64,000 bases of DNA from Camellia lanceoleosa (taxonomy: Eukaryota; Streptophyta; Magnoliopsida; Ericales; Theaceae): contig CM045770.1 of assembly GCA_025200525.1 (NCBI GenBank), positions 131,530,200 to 131,594,199 on the forward strand, in the 5' to 3' direction. The translations under genes and the position numbers were made by a program. Below the pieces are notes generated by a model, which saw nothing but the letters and a program-made list of their open reading frames with translations, was not told the DNA's origin and made no database searches. Shown here piece by piece: positions 34,252-44,557 of the stretch (positions are counted from its first letter, which is position 1; each line of letters starts with the position of its first letter).

Positions 34252-36695
34252 AGAATAACCTCGTACTGATTACTGATAAACTACTGAATTAGCTACTGGT
34301 TACTTCTAAACTGAACTGATAATGACTGATAATTGAATTAACTGAAGTACTGAATGGACTGATTGAAATCGAAATTGAAATTGAATCAGTTTATCTATTA
34401 TATTGCATTTTTATCTGTTTGATTGATTGATTATCTGTTTGAATTTATGCGTTTAAACTGCTAATTGAAGGCCTTATCGGCGGCCGAATTAAGAACCGTT
34501 TAGAGTTTTGGGATCAGTAGAATATTTGTGATTTAATGGTATATTTATCTGAAAATTTATTAGGAATGATTAAACTAGATTAATTTAAGCCAATTGAAGA
34601 GTTTGCCGTAATTACGGAAATGCCATTGAATGGGCTTTGTCTACTTGCATTACCTGAGCCTATTACATACTTAGTGGCCCACTACACCAACACTTGGAGC
34701 CTTATACATGTTGAAACAAAACATTTTCCCCTCAGTCATATTCTTGTTCCAACCGACCAAAGAAGAGAATTAGAGGGAGAGTGAGGGACTTGCCTTGATA
34801 TTGAGGATTTGGCTAGCAAAATTGAAGGAATTGTTAACTCAACTTCAAAATTGAGCTCCTAAACCTTGTAATTGAGACTTAGGTAAGAAAATTCATCTTC
34901 TTCTTCTTGTCTTTGAGAGTTCCATCTTGCATGTATCATGGATATAGAGAAGTTAAGTCATGAAATTGCTCATATATGTTGAATTGGAACCCCATTGTTG
35001 CATGCATGGTTGAATTGGTGATTTTTGAGTTGAATTCATGTTGGAATTGTACATGCATGCTCATGTTTCTATCAAAGTCCATGTTTTCATTTTGTTTTCC
35101 AACTATTGAGCTCATTTGAGCAAGAATTGAAGCTTAAAATTGTTTAAAGTGCATGCATATCATGTTTGCATGTTGTTCTTGAAAATTAGTTTGAAATTGA
35201 GCTTAATTGAAATACCCTTGAGCCTTGATTCCTTAAATTGAGCTTTAAAACGTGTTATTCTATGTGTTTGAAAGAGTTTTCCAGAAAATTGGCCCAAGAG
35301 GATCGAGTTGGGAGCATCAAACTTGAGTTTTGAACTTGGAACACAAACCTAGATTTTCCAGATTTTTGCTGTCCGCTCGAGCGGGGAAATCATGCTCCCA
35401 AAGATTCCTTCGACTTGTTTCTGATACCGCCGAGCGGAGAAATTCGCCGAAAGCGTAAAAATCGAACATCCAAAGATCCGCATCGTTTCATCAATCCGCT
35501 CGAGCGGAGGGATGTACGCTTGAGCGGAATATTGTGTGACACGCTCGAGCGCGGACCTTTGTTTGCTTGTCCGCCGAAAGGAAACTCAAGGCCGAAGCGT
35601 GAGGCCCTGCTTTCACGAAAATTTCAAATCGATTGCGGAACATCTTTGCATCCTCATTTCATCCTAGGCATTCGTAGGCCTAGTTTAAGACATCTTATTG
35701 AGGATATAGATGTAGAACCACACCGAGGAAATTTAGGGATTTAATTATCATCCTTCTCGACTGTGAAACTTAGTGTGCGTTCTATTTGTTAACTGTTTAG
35801 GGTTGGCTCTCGGGGACGCGCTCTAGCTGCTATTAGCCCAATCTCTGTGAGTAACAATTGTGTAAAGATATGTTCAAAATGATTATCTTTTGAATACTAA
35901 ACCGAATCGCTTATTGAACGATATTGTTTATTGAATGAATGTATGTCTCCGTATTCGAATCTGCATCGTGGCATCCTTAGCACTTATCGCATCGTTACAG
36001 AGATCTCTGTCGGTTCCCTTGTGGAACCATACTGTTGATTGATTGATGGCCATCACTACCGTTGGGTCTGTTAAGACCTGGTCTTTAAGACCTACTGTTT
36101 ACTGCACTGATAGGCTAATGGATGTACCACATATGACTGATTGACTGAAATACTGTTTAATGAACTGATTTCATTACTGTAAGGACATTCATTCATAACC
36201 TCTTTACGCATTATGTTATTCACTGGGCTTTAGCTCACTGTTTATATATATATATATGTAGGTTCTCAGCAGCCAGACCGGAGCTAGGAGCGTGGGTTGG
36301 TCCCCAGTTTTGTCAAGCCAGCCTATGTGCCTCACTACGAGGTTCCGAGTTGCCATGCTATGGCTTGGGGTGTTTTTGTGTCCCCCATCGGTCTCCTTAC
36401 TGTTTTGTACCATCAGATAGACTGCCTACTATTTTATTGTCAAGTTGCTATCGAGGATTAGATCCTCATCAATGTTTGCATATGATTCTATAGACTGTAT
36501 TGTTCTAAACTGTTTGAATGTATGAAAAATGTTTTTGGCATACAGATTGTCACAGCTCAATGGACACTAGTAATTTACTGTATTGGCTTCCGCTAGGCCC
36601 TGAACTCTCTTTTATCGTTTCATCATAAGTGCCTTTAATCTCGGATTCTTGGCATTCTGATGCTAAACCCATAGGGCCGGGTTTGGGTCGTGACA
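34252..36695 (+). repeat. 3' LTR of Tekay copy 1 (2444 bp)
   Basis: Begins AGAATAACCTCGTACTG and ends GGGTCGTGACA. It retains most ACTG/CTG motifs that are altered in the 5' LTR, but also shows altered CGCTCGAGCG palindromes at 35370-35600 (forms such as GCCGAAAG). Confidence 0.93.
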
Positions 36696-36832
36696 TAATC
36701 AAAGAAGAAACATAAATTGATAGTTCAAAGAAAATTAATCTCAATCAATCAAGGCACAAGGAGGGAAACAAACCAGTGGTCAGAGAAATTTTTGGAATTT
36801 CACTGAGAGTTCAATGGCGATAGAAATCTAAC

Positions 36833-37919
36833 CTGTTGAGGTGCAAAAGAGTGGACTGGTGTCTTCTGCAGCTGTTTCGTTAAGCTTTGCTGGTTCCACT
36901 TGGCACATGTCTTCCAAGTCAATGATATTTTCATGTTCACATAGCCAATACTGTGATGTGAATTAAAGTAATTAAATTTTGCTAAACACACAAATTTGTA
37001 AGTATGATAACTGCAAATTTGAATGAAAATTATACTTACTAACAATGCAATGACACACCCCATAACTTTTTCTGGAGTTTTGTGCAATGCTATGATAGAA
37101 TCAATCAATGTTGATGTGATTGTTTTTGGCCTATCATACTGTTTCATTAATTCAAGAGGTTCCACATATTTTATAAAAACACACCCTATTGAATTCCCAC
37201 TTGTTGCAAAAAATAGAGTGAAACACAAGTACAATGTAATAATGATTGCTACATCTTTGTAGTCAATTGGTTGCTTACCTTTCATTACTTTGACCAAGGC
37301 ATTTTTAAGAACAGGACCAGTGAGCCTTGTGTCCTTTGGAAATCTTCTTTTTAGGAATGCAGATTTTGACTTTTTAGAGTATCTTAATGACATGGCTCCT
37401 TTACCTCATTGCAAACCAAAAATCTAGGTCATGTCATTAGTTGTAAAAGTCAAGTTCTTTTTACCAACTGTGAATACTTTTATTTTTTCATTGTAACATT
37501 GGATTATTGCAACTGCATCATCATCAGATTTCCTAGATTTCCTTGGATCCATCCTTCTAGTGGTTAGAGCTTGGATCAAATACTAGAATAGGGCCTTTTG
37601 AAGCTCTACAAGTTGATTTGAATTAAATTTAAGTGTTTGAAAAAAAGGAGACAACAGATGAGAGGTTGGATCGGTATTGAATGCTGTAATGAGCTCTTTT
37701 TCTTTGGAGTTTAATAGGCTTTTTCCCCCTTGAGCTTGAGTCTTTTGAAGTTCGGGTACTCATCTTGATGCTAGTTACTTCATCACCTTGGACTTGTGTG
37801 TTTTGGCAAGGAGTTTGTGGTGTTTTGCTGGTTTTTGATCTTAGATCATAAGAAGACTAAGAGATTTTTTGTTTCTTGATTGGTGTTTCCAGTGTTTTGC
37901 TGCTTTTACGCTTTGGCAT
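36833..37919 (-). pseudogene. 5' part of a PMD-C48 gene: basic N-terminus and plant mobile domain
   Basis: A start at 37919 gives MPKRKSSKTLETPIKKQK, a likely nuclear localisation signal, followed soon by an in-frame TAG. At about 37430-37500 comes KNLTFTTND, typical of the start of the plant mobile domain (PMD, aminotransferase-like). 37033-37393 is open: FLKRRFPKDTRLTGPVLKNAL, DYKDVAIIITLYLCFTLFFA, FIKYVEPLELMKQYDRPKT. A GTAAGT...CAG intron (about 36956-37034) restores the hallmark ALLYWLCEH, and the exon ends at CAACAG/GTTAG (36833). PMD proteins in plants are found fused to transposases and Ulp1-like proteases and in silencing factors (MAIL family). The gene continues past the Tekay insertion into 24220-26868. 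Confidence 0.65.
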
Positions 37920-37929
37920 TTCTAGACAA

Positions 37930-38880
37930 TGATGAAAACATAAAGATGTCAACATTAAATCCCAGAGAAAATTGGACATGTCAGAGAAAATTACACATAA
38001 GGGAGAAAACTAAGGTGGCCAAGAAAAATTACAAATGTCAGACAAAATTAGACACTAAAAATTAAATGTCAGAGTACTAATTGTTTTCTTGTGGAATACA
38101 TCTAGCCATAGAAAATTTTCATTCCCAAAGAAAATCAACAAAGCAATATAAACATGGCAAAGAAATTTCAATAATTGTTAAAATTACATATAGAAGTATA
38201 ATATAGCCAGAGAAAATTCAAAAAAGAAACATATATCTAGCAAGCACAAAAAATGAATGACAGAGAAAAGTAAACATGGCAAGCCAAAGAAAATTTCCAT
38301 TCCACAATTAGTAAGATAAAATAAACAAAGCAATGTAAACATGCCACTGAAAATTACCCGGAGAAAATTACATATTCTTGAGAAAATTTCCATTCCAGAG
38401 AAAATTTCAAGTCCATAATATTAACATGCCAAAGAAATTTACATACACAATCAGAGAAAATTAAACATGATAGAGACATACAAGGGAGAAAAGTAATATG
38501 GCTAGAGAAAATTATAAATGCCAGAGAAACTTAGACATAAACAATAGAGTAATAGACATTCTAGAGAAAAATAAATATTCCAGAGTAATTTACAAAGTAG
38601 AGAAATTTATAGACAAAATTACAGAAACATGTTCAAGAATAAGATCAAAACACAGAGAAATAACTTTTTTCAAAATAAGCATGCTAGAAAAGATTCAAAG
38701 AAGAAACATACGTCAAGCAAAAACCAGAGAAATTCAAATGTTAGAGAAATTTACAGATAAAATCACACAAACATGTTTAAGAATAAGTTCAAAACACAGA
38801 GAAATAATTTTTTTCAAATTCATGTGGCTTTTTATTACGAAATTGAAATCCTAATTTATGGAAGGTTAATATAAAATGCA
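37930..38880. repeat. Dispersed AGAGAAAATT-type motif cluster
   Basis: The word AGAGAAA(A)TT with a variable neighbour (often preceded by C and followed by TA or TC) recurs every 20-50 bp through this stretch. Further copies lie in the introns of the PMD-C48 gene at about 24850-26050, 26880-27110 and 36715-36800. Spacing is irregular, so this is not a classical satellite. Confidence 0.65.
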
Positions 38881-39459
38881 ATTAACTGTGTTTCCAAAGA
38901 AAATCTAGTTGGATTATAGAAAAACTTCCCAGAGTTAGGATGAAACTTTAATTACGAACTGATATGCCCTGAGATGAAGATGTGATGTGACGTGACGAAG
39001 ATGAACTGAGATGACGATGAATAGTAAAAACGGGGTCAGGGAAATTTGTGAGGAAGGAATGGGAATGATTTTTGCAAAAGATAATGAAGCTCTAATGTCG
39101 ATGGTGAAGATGATATTGAAACCCTAATTCTGCTGTTCTCTTGCTCGTGAAGATGGTTGGATGCTTGGAATGGAACTCAGTCGTCGGAATCAATTTCGTT
39201 TCTGTGTTGATTTTGTGAAGGGTATTTTGGTCCACGAAATAATTAAAAATGCACGCCATATTGTTCAGGGACCTGATACATCACTCTTTTTTTTTGGTGT
39301 CCTTTATTCTCTAAATTACTATTATTGGGGATCTTAAAAAAAAATTTCCCTTTTTTTAATCTCACATTTTAGCCAAAAAGTTAGAAAGTTACTAAAATAA
39401 CTTGTTTCCAAACGAGGCCTAAGTCTTATGTCTCACTTAAGTGTAGTTTGTTAAATGAA
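38881..39459. other. Presumed 5' flank/leader of the PMD-C48 gene
   Basis: On the minus strand, 39000-39200 is C/T-rich and leader-like. The right part has a GGGTATTTTGGTCC sequence (39231) and, at about 39395-39418, TTGTTTCCAAACGAGGCC, which may be an element terminus. No ORF of note. Confidence 0.3.
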
Positions 39460-39605
39460 GGCTTGCTTTGGCAAGTATGTTAAAAGTTGATTTTTTGATT
39501 TTTTTTGTTTTTTAAAAAAAAACGTATAAAAGTAAAGAGGTGATGTGACTCTAAAAAATCAAAATGCCAAAAAAGTTGCTTTAACCTCTTTTCCAAAAGA
39601 CTCCG
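39460..39605. mobile_element. MITE-like hairpin, about 146 bp
   Basis: GGCTTGCTTTGGCAAG at the left is roughly mirrored by CTTTTCCAAAAGACTCC at the right, with TTGATTTTTTGATT against AAAAAATCAAAAT inside. It contains GAGGTGATGTGACTC, the reverse complement of a block in the hairpin at 14174-14328. No firm target-site duplication. Confidence 0.5.
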
Positions 39606-40210
39606 AATCTTTCTTCTTCTTCTTTTTTCTTTTTCCTCATTCTGCCATACCAATGACTATATACTCAATTAAATTAAATACATTCATATATATTTTTAGT
39701 ATCTCATCTTATTTCAGTTTAGTTTTTCTCAATATCTATTTCACTATTCTAAGAAATTAATTAAGCCACTCAAACTAAACTTATAACTTAGTCTAGCTTA
39801 AATAAAGTTGACTCATCATACAATATTCAAACTTCATAATGTTTAAATTTAGGGGCATTTATGGGCCCGCCCTATTGACCGGTCTTATTTATCTATAAAT
39901 TATGCTTCTTTTTTTAACTATCAATATTTTTAAAATACCCACACATTATCTCATTGAGCACATCAGCCATAACACTACTGTCACAATCGATCCTGCTGCC
40001 AACAATTTTCTCTAGTCATTGGCGGCAACCTTTGACCTCCAGCAACTACCTTCAACCTTCAATGGCCACTTTTAGCCACTATCTCTAACTACTAACAATT
40101 ACCTCTAATCTCCAGTGACTTTCGGTGATATTTTTCCAACCATTTTTTAAGAAAAATAATGTTCATCTTCACCACATAACTACTGTTACCACCTCCATAG
40201 TTCTAGTAAT

Positions 40211-40257
<47 letters not shown>

Positions 40258-40928
40258 GATGAAAAAAAATAAAAAGTCTTTACTAGAAAATGGTTCACAT
40301 TAGTCTTCACCATAATAGATCAATACAAGATCAACAAAAGAATTAAAGATACATTAAGTGATAAATTTATCACTAAATGATTTGTAAAACATTATAGACT
40401 TCAATACACTCATTCACATTCACACCTATGCACATTCACACTTATACTCACTTACTCATAAGACACTCTCATCCTACATACACATATCGAACCAAAGACT
40501 GATAAATTTATTCATAAAAAATAAATTTACAGGAAATCTGGTTTAAAAAATAAAGAGACAAAGAGAAAGACGGGGAGAATGATGAGGGGTAAGATCTGGA
40601 AAACACCATTATTTAGAGTCATTTAGAATCAAGTTCACTATTGAAACAACGAGATCATTGTAGATCTAAAACTAGATTAGTGAATCAACGACGATGGAGT
40701 GGAGATCAAAGATGTAGAGTGTAGATCAGTGGTAGCGTAATGTAGATCGGTGACGTTGGAAGTGGTTGGTGAACGGTGGTGATGGATTGGCAACGTTGGA
40801 GTGTAGATCATAGCGGTAGCGAATGGACAGTGATGGTGGTGAATGGAAGATGATGGCAACAATAAAAGGTTGACGATGATGGTAGCAGTGTGAGTCTCTT
40901 GAAGAAATGTTGCACGCACGCGCACACA

Positions 40929-40976
<48 letters not shown>

Positions 40977-41636
40977 AAGAAAAATATTAAATAGGTATTA
41001 AAGTTCATTAAAAATATTTAATATTAAAAATATTAAAGAAAAATATTTAATATTTAAAATATTAAAATATTAAATATTAAATGGTTGCTGCATTCAAAAA
41101 ATGCATAGGACCTATAGGTATTGAAGTTCATTAAATAGGACTAGATAGTAATTATCCCTTGAAATTATTTTCATTTGACTTGATAAATTAACAAGAGTTG
41201 GGCTTTTCTCAAGCTCAAACCAAAATTTGACTGTCATATTTGGCCTTGCGGGTCTATGACGGATCTTATTTTGATAATTCAAATTGGTTATTTTATATGA
41301 CATTTTGTGTATATAATCTATGAAAGAAATTAAGTTAATTTAGTAATCATAGTCTTTTCATTTTAATGTGTTTGTCTAAAAAAAAATGGATAATCTTTTC
41401 TTTAAAAAAAAAAAAAACATATTTATCGTCATTTTTGTAGACAAATGCGATAAAATAAAAATAGTTATGATGATCAAATTGACCTAATTTTTTTGCAGAT
41501 GATAATGGTTTGGATAATTGAAATGGAGACATGATGGATCTCATGAACCCAAACATTATGATCAAATTTAAATTTGAATTTGAGAGAAATTCAATCTAAT
41601 TAACAAAAACTTTAAGATTATGTAAAAATTTGAGCT
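39606..41636. other. Spacer with GA microsatellites and repetitive GTAGATC/GGTGATGG sequence
   Basis: No gene. (AG)n runs lie at 40215-40252 and 40932-40973. Between about 40680 and 40870 the words GTAGATC, GGTGG and AACGTTGGAGTG recur, and 39960-40140 is a CCAACA/CTACC-rich block, both like the interiors of non-autonomous DNA transposons. Short ORFs here are produced by the microsatellites. Confidence 0.4.
40932..40973. repeat. (GA)21 microsatellite
   Basis: Perfect dinucleotide run preceded by a (CA)n-like stretch CACGCACGCGCACACACA. Confidence 0.9.
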
Positions 41637-41765
41637 ACTTGAGCATGGTAGCTTAGATGGTAGCATGCTTCACACCAATTTGAGGGACAAGAAGTAAAAT
41701 TTCAATGCATGTCCATATTTAGGGGAAAAAATTAGGGTTTGACTTTGATAATAAATTAAATATAA
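41637..41765 (+). mobile_element. Degenerate tRNA-derived SINE head
   Basis: GAGCATGGTAGCTTAGATGG carries an A-box-like TAGCTTAGATGG. About 40 bp further, AAGTAAAATTTCAATGCATG is in the position and partial form of a B-box (AGTTCAAATC in related SINEs). No tail or target duplication is clear. Confidence 0.4.
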
Positions 41766-42230
41766 TTTTTTATTATTTCATTTTCAATCTCAATCTTTTA
41801 AATCAGTACAAATCTCAATCACTTGTTGATTGTTGTTAATTTGTTCAACCAAAAACAAAAGGCAAAAAAAGAATTTAATTTTTTAGACCATCTCTAATGG
41901 TTTAATAGCTAAATGAATTATTACTATATTTTAACAATCTTGTTCCAACGATGACTTTGTTATTTTTTAGCACAACAAAGTTTCCTTTCATATATTCTCC
42001 CATTTCAACTACAATTTTAAATTAATATAGTAATATTACTTAATTAAACATTATTAACTTAATTTTAAGTTATATAATGCGAAATAAAATAAAATGAGAT
42101 ATAACACTGGAGAAAAATGAAAAGAAACATAATAGGCAGAGCTGTTGTATCACACTAACATTTTTTTGTGCATGGTCATTTTTAGTACTCCGGCTGTTCT
42201 ATACGTGAAATTATGAGGTTTCTAGTTTTT

Positions 42231-42455
42231 GAAGAAAACTCATAAATGTATTGACTGATCTGTATTGAATTGCACTGAAGATATTTATACTATTACTAGA
42301 AGGAAGATTAAAGGATGGAGAAGAAAAAGAAGAACTTAAAGATGCTATTTCTGGATCTGTACTTGTGAGAGCTCTAGTGCTCTGGTATCATGAAGAAAAC
42401 TCAGAAATGTATCGATTGATTTGTATTGAATTACATTGAAGATATTTATACTATT
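42231..42455. mobile_element. Short direct repeats with PBS-like junction, possible TRIM/Copia LTR scrap
   Basis: A 64-bp block starting GAAGAAAACTCA and ending TATTTATACTATT occurs at 42231-42294 and again at 42392-42455, differing at about eight positions. Just before the second copy is GCTCTGGTATCATG, reminiscent of an initiator-Met primer-binding site in reverse (GCTCTGATACCA). Only about 100 bp separate the repeats, so a TRIM or an LTR recombination scar is possible. Confidence 0.4.
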
Positions 42456-42619
42456 CCTAACTAACTCTAACCGACAATAACTAATCTCCACTTACACTAC
42501 TAATTCTATTACAAATAGAGTCCTAGAGCTTGAGGGAAAAGTTACGAATGATGAGGGGGCAAACCAGTACGAATGGGAATAGAGGATGGCAACCTGTGAT
42601 TTCGTAGGCATGGAAGTCA

Positions 42620-44517
42620 CGCTGATGGGGCTTTAAGGGGGAATAACATTTATTCGGTGTTTGTGGACAATATACCAGCATCGACAGGGCAAAAAGGCTA
42701 TTTCAACTCTTCTCAAACTTTGATGTAGTGAGGGATGCGTATATACCGAACAAGAGGAGAAAATCTATAGGATCCAAATTTGGGTTTATCAGGTATGATT
42801 GTTTGGTAGCAGCGGGTATGGCTTTGCAGAAAGCAAATGGACTTTGGTGCGATGACAAAGCACTCAAGGTCAAAATGGCTGAGTTTAGAAAGGGCAAAGA
42901 TCAACACCAAAAAAGTCTCAAACCAGTACAGTAGTGGAGGGAAAAAGAAGGAAATCACACCTTCAGTGTTCCCTACCAGGGAAAAAAGTCATATGCTGAT
43001 GCGGCTAGAAGTAGGGTCCTCCAACCTAACTTAGTTCGAACTATCAAGGTCACAAAAGAAGGTAATAGATGGTTGTATGAGAGTGCAGTGGTAAGATTAA
43101 AACCACAACTCTCAGTTGCAGAGTTTAAGGCTGAACTTCAGAGACGTGGCTATGGAGATATTAAAGTTAGAGTTGGAGATGGAAGACAGTTAGTTCTCTC
43201 ATTTCAATCAGTGAGTGATATGAAGGAGAAGTTATTGCTAATGAAGGAATGCCTCATAGACTGGTGTGAATCGATTGAGGAAGGAGACGAAAGCATGGTT
43301 CTTGAACAGGTGAGGCAGGTGTGGTTAAGCTGCTATGGTGTACCACTAGTATTGTGGAACAACAATACTTTTTGTACAATAGGTAGAGAGCGGGGTGAGG
43401 TGATTGAAGTGGAGGAAGGCACACTAAATATGGAGTCTCTCCACTGTGGAAAAATCAAGATCGAGACAAGATACATGAACACCATTAATTATCTAATTAA
43501 CCTGGACTGCCAAGGTGTATTATACCCAGTCAGGAGCTCAAAGGAACAAATCATAATCTCAACAATTGTGCAGGAGCATTGTATCTGCCAATCGTTTTTA
43601 AGAAACGATGAAGACAGCTTCAGCTCCGATGAAGAAGTTGAGAATATTGCAGATAGAAGTAGTAGACAAGGGGAAGAAGATGATGAGGTGGCAGACCATG
43701 TTGGCGAAGAGGTGGATAATAGAGGTGAGGTGGCTGTAGGGGAGAGGGAGGTGGCTTATGTCAATACAAATTACATGGAGGGGGAAGCAAGCTTGAGGGA
43801 GGTTTCGGAGGTAAAGGAGACAGACTTGATGATGGGAATGTCAGAGAAAGGTGCCGCATGTGGGGTGGCCGCTGTAAGGAGGCTCTGCACAAGGGCGTCA
43901 GAGGAGGGTAGCGTAGGCAAGGGAGATAGTCGTAGAGCTGACAATGAGGTGGTCACCTCTGGGTTCATAAAAAACATGAGTAGGTCATAGGGCAGAAACA
44001 AGGCATTAGCTTGGAAGTGGACTTAAACAGGGCCCAAGTGGATACAAATAGAGATGAATCGGCCCAACGGGTTACAAAATCAGATTTTCAGGCTGAGTCC
44101 AGCAATTACCATATTGGAGTTTTTGATATTAGGGTTGGGTAGCCCAATTCTATGACAAGTCAGCTGGGCACAACGCTTATTAATAAGTAGTGTTTGTAGG
44201 AGAAAGGAGAGGAAAACCAATGCCACAAACTGAGGAAGAAGGGCAAGTCTGAAATGGGGAAGAAATCTATGAAGAAAGCACTCAATTTGATGAAAGGGGC
44301 TATTTTAGGTCTACCGTAGCTGCTATTTCACTATCTATGGCAAGTAAATCTAGTAGAGGAGGCTTACGTTTATCAGAGGCAGAAGCAGCCATCCAAATTG
44401 GTAAAGTGCTGGGGGTAGATTGTGATGGCAAGGAGGAGGAGGTGATTACCAGGTTGGAGGAATTTGAGGCTATAGACAAAGGAAAAGAGGTCAGAAGGGG
44501 AGGTGATATGCAGTGAA
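42620..44517 (+). pseudogene. LINE ORF1 (RNA-binding, gag-like)
   Basis: VFVDNIPASTGQKG near 42660 and DAYIPNKRRKSIGSKFGFIRY (42731-42795) are the RNP2 and RNP1 regions of an RRM, as in many plant LINE ORF1 proteins. 43073-43990 is open and contains the second conserved region (AVVRLKPQLSVAEFKAELQRRGYGDIK, then VWLSCYGVPLVLWNNNTF), followed by an acidic variable stretch. The C-terminal SMASKSSRGGLRLSEAEAAI at 44335-44400 and GKVLGVDCDGKEEEV lie after a stop. ORF1 coats LINE RNA to form the transposition particle. Frame changes at about 42700 and 42950 and stops after 43990 disable it. Confidence 0.75.
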
Positions 44518-44557
44518 CACTAAGCTTAGGGAGTTTTTGAGTGAAACAACTTTTGTT

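Larger units (their letters stand above)
27133..36695 (+). mobile_element. Complete Tekay/Del-type chromovirus (Ty3/gypsy), 9.56 kb, copy 1
   Basis: Two LTRs of 2448 and 2444 bp enclose a 4.67-kb interior with gag, protease, RT-RNase H, integrase and a C-terminal chromodomain. The flanks carry the 5-bp duplication TAATC (27128-27132 and 36696-36700). The long LTRs, initiator-Met PBS and C-terminal VKVDWQNHG...ATWEREDDM motif indicate the Tekay (Del) clade. It lies inside an intron of a minus-strand PMD-C48 gene remnant. It is the same family as the minus-strand copy at 54073-63563. Numerous local sequence oddities at CAG/CTG motifs break its ORFs; see findings. Confidence 0.95.

Noticed and set aside
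36800..37020. Reading straight through the end of the 197-codon ORF (after ALLV)
   Set aside because: The segment includes a GTAAGT...CAG intron; splicing yields the family hallmark ALLYWLCEH, so the ORF tail is intronic or out of frame.
40677..41008. ORFs rich in Ser/Leu/His near the GA microsatellite
   Set aside because: Products of dinucleotide and GGTGATGG-type repeats; three frames are open at once.
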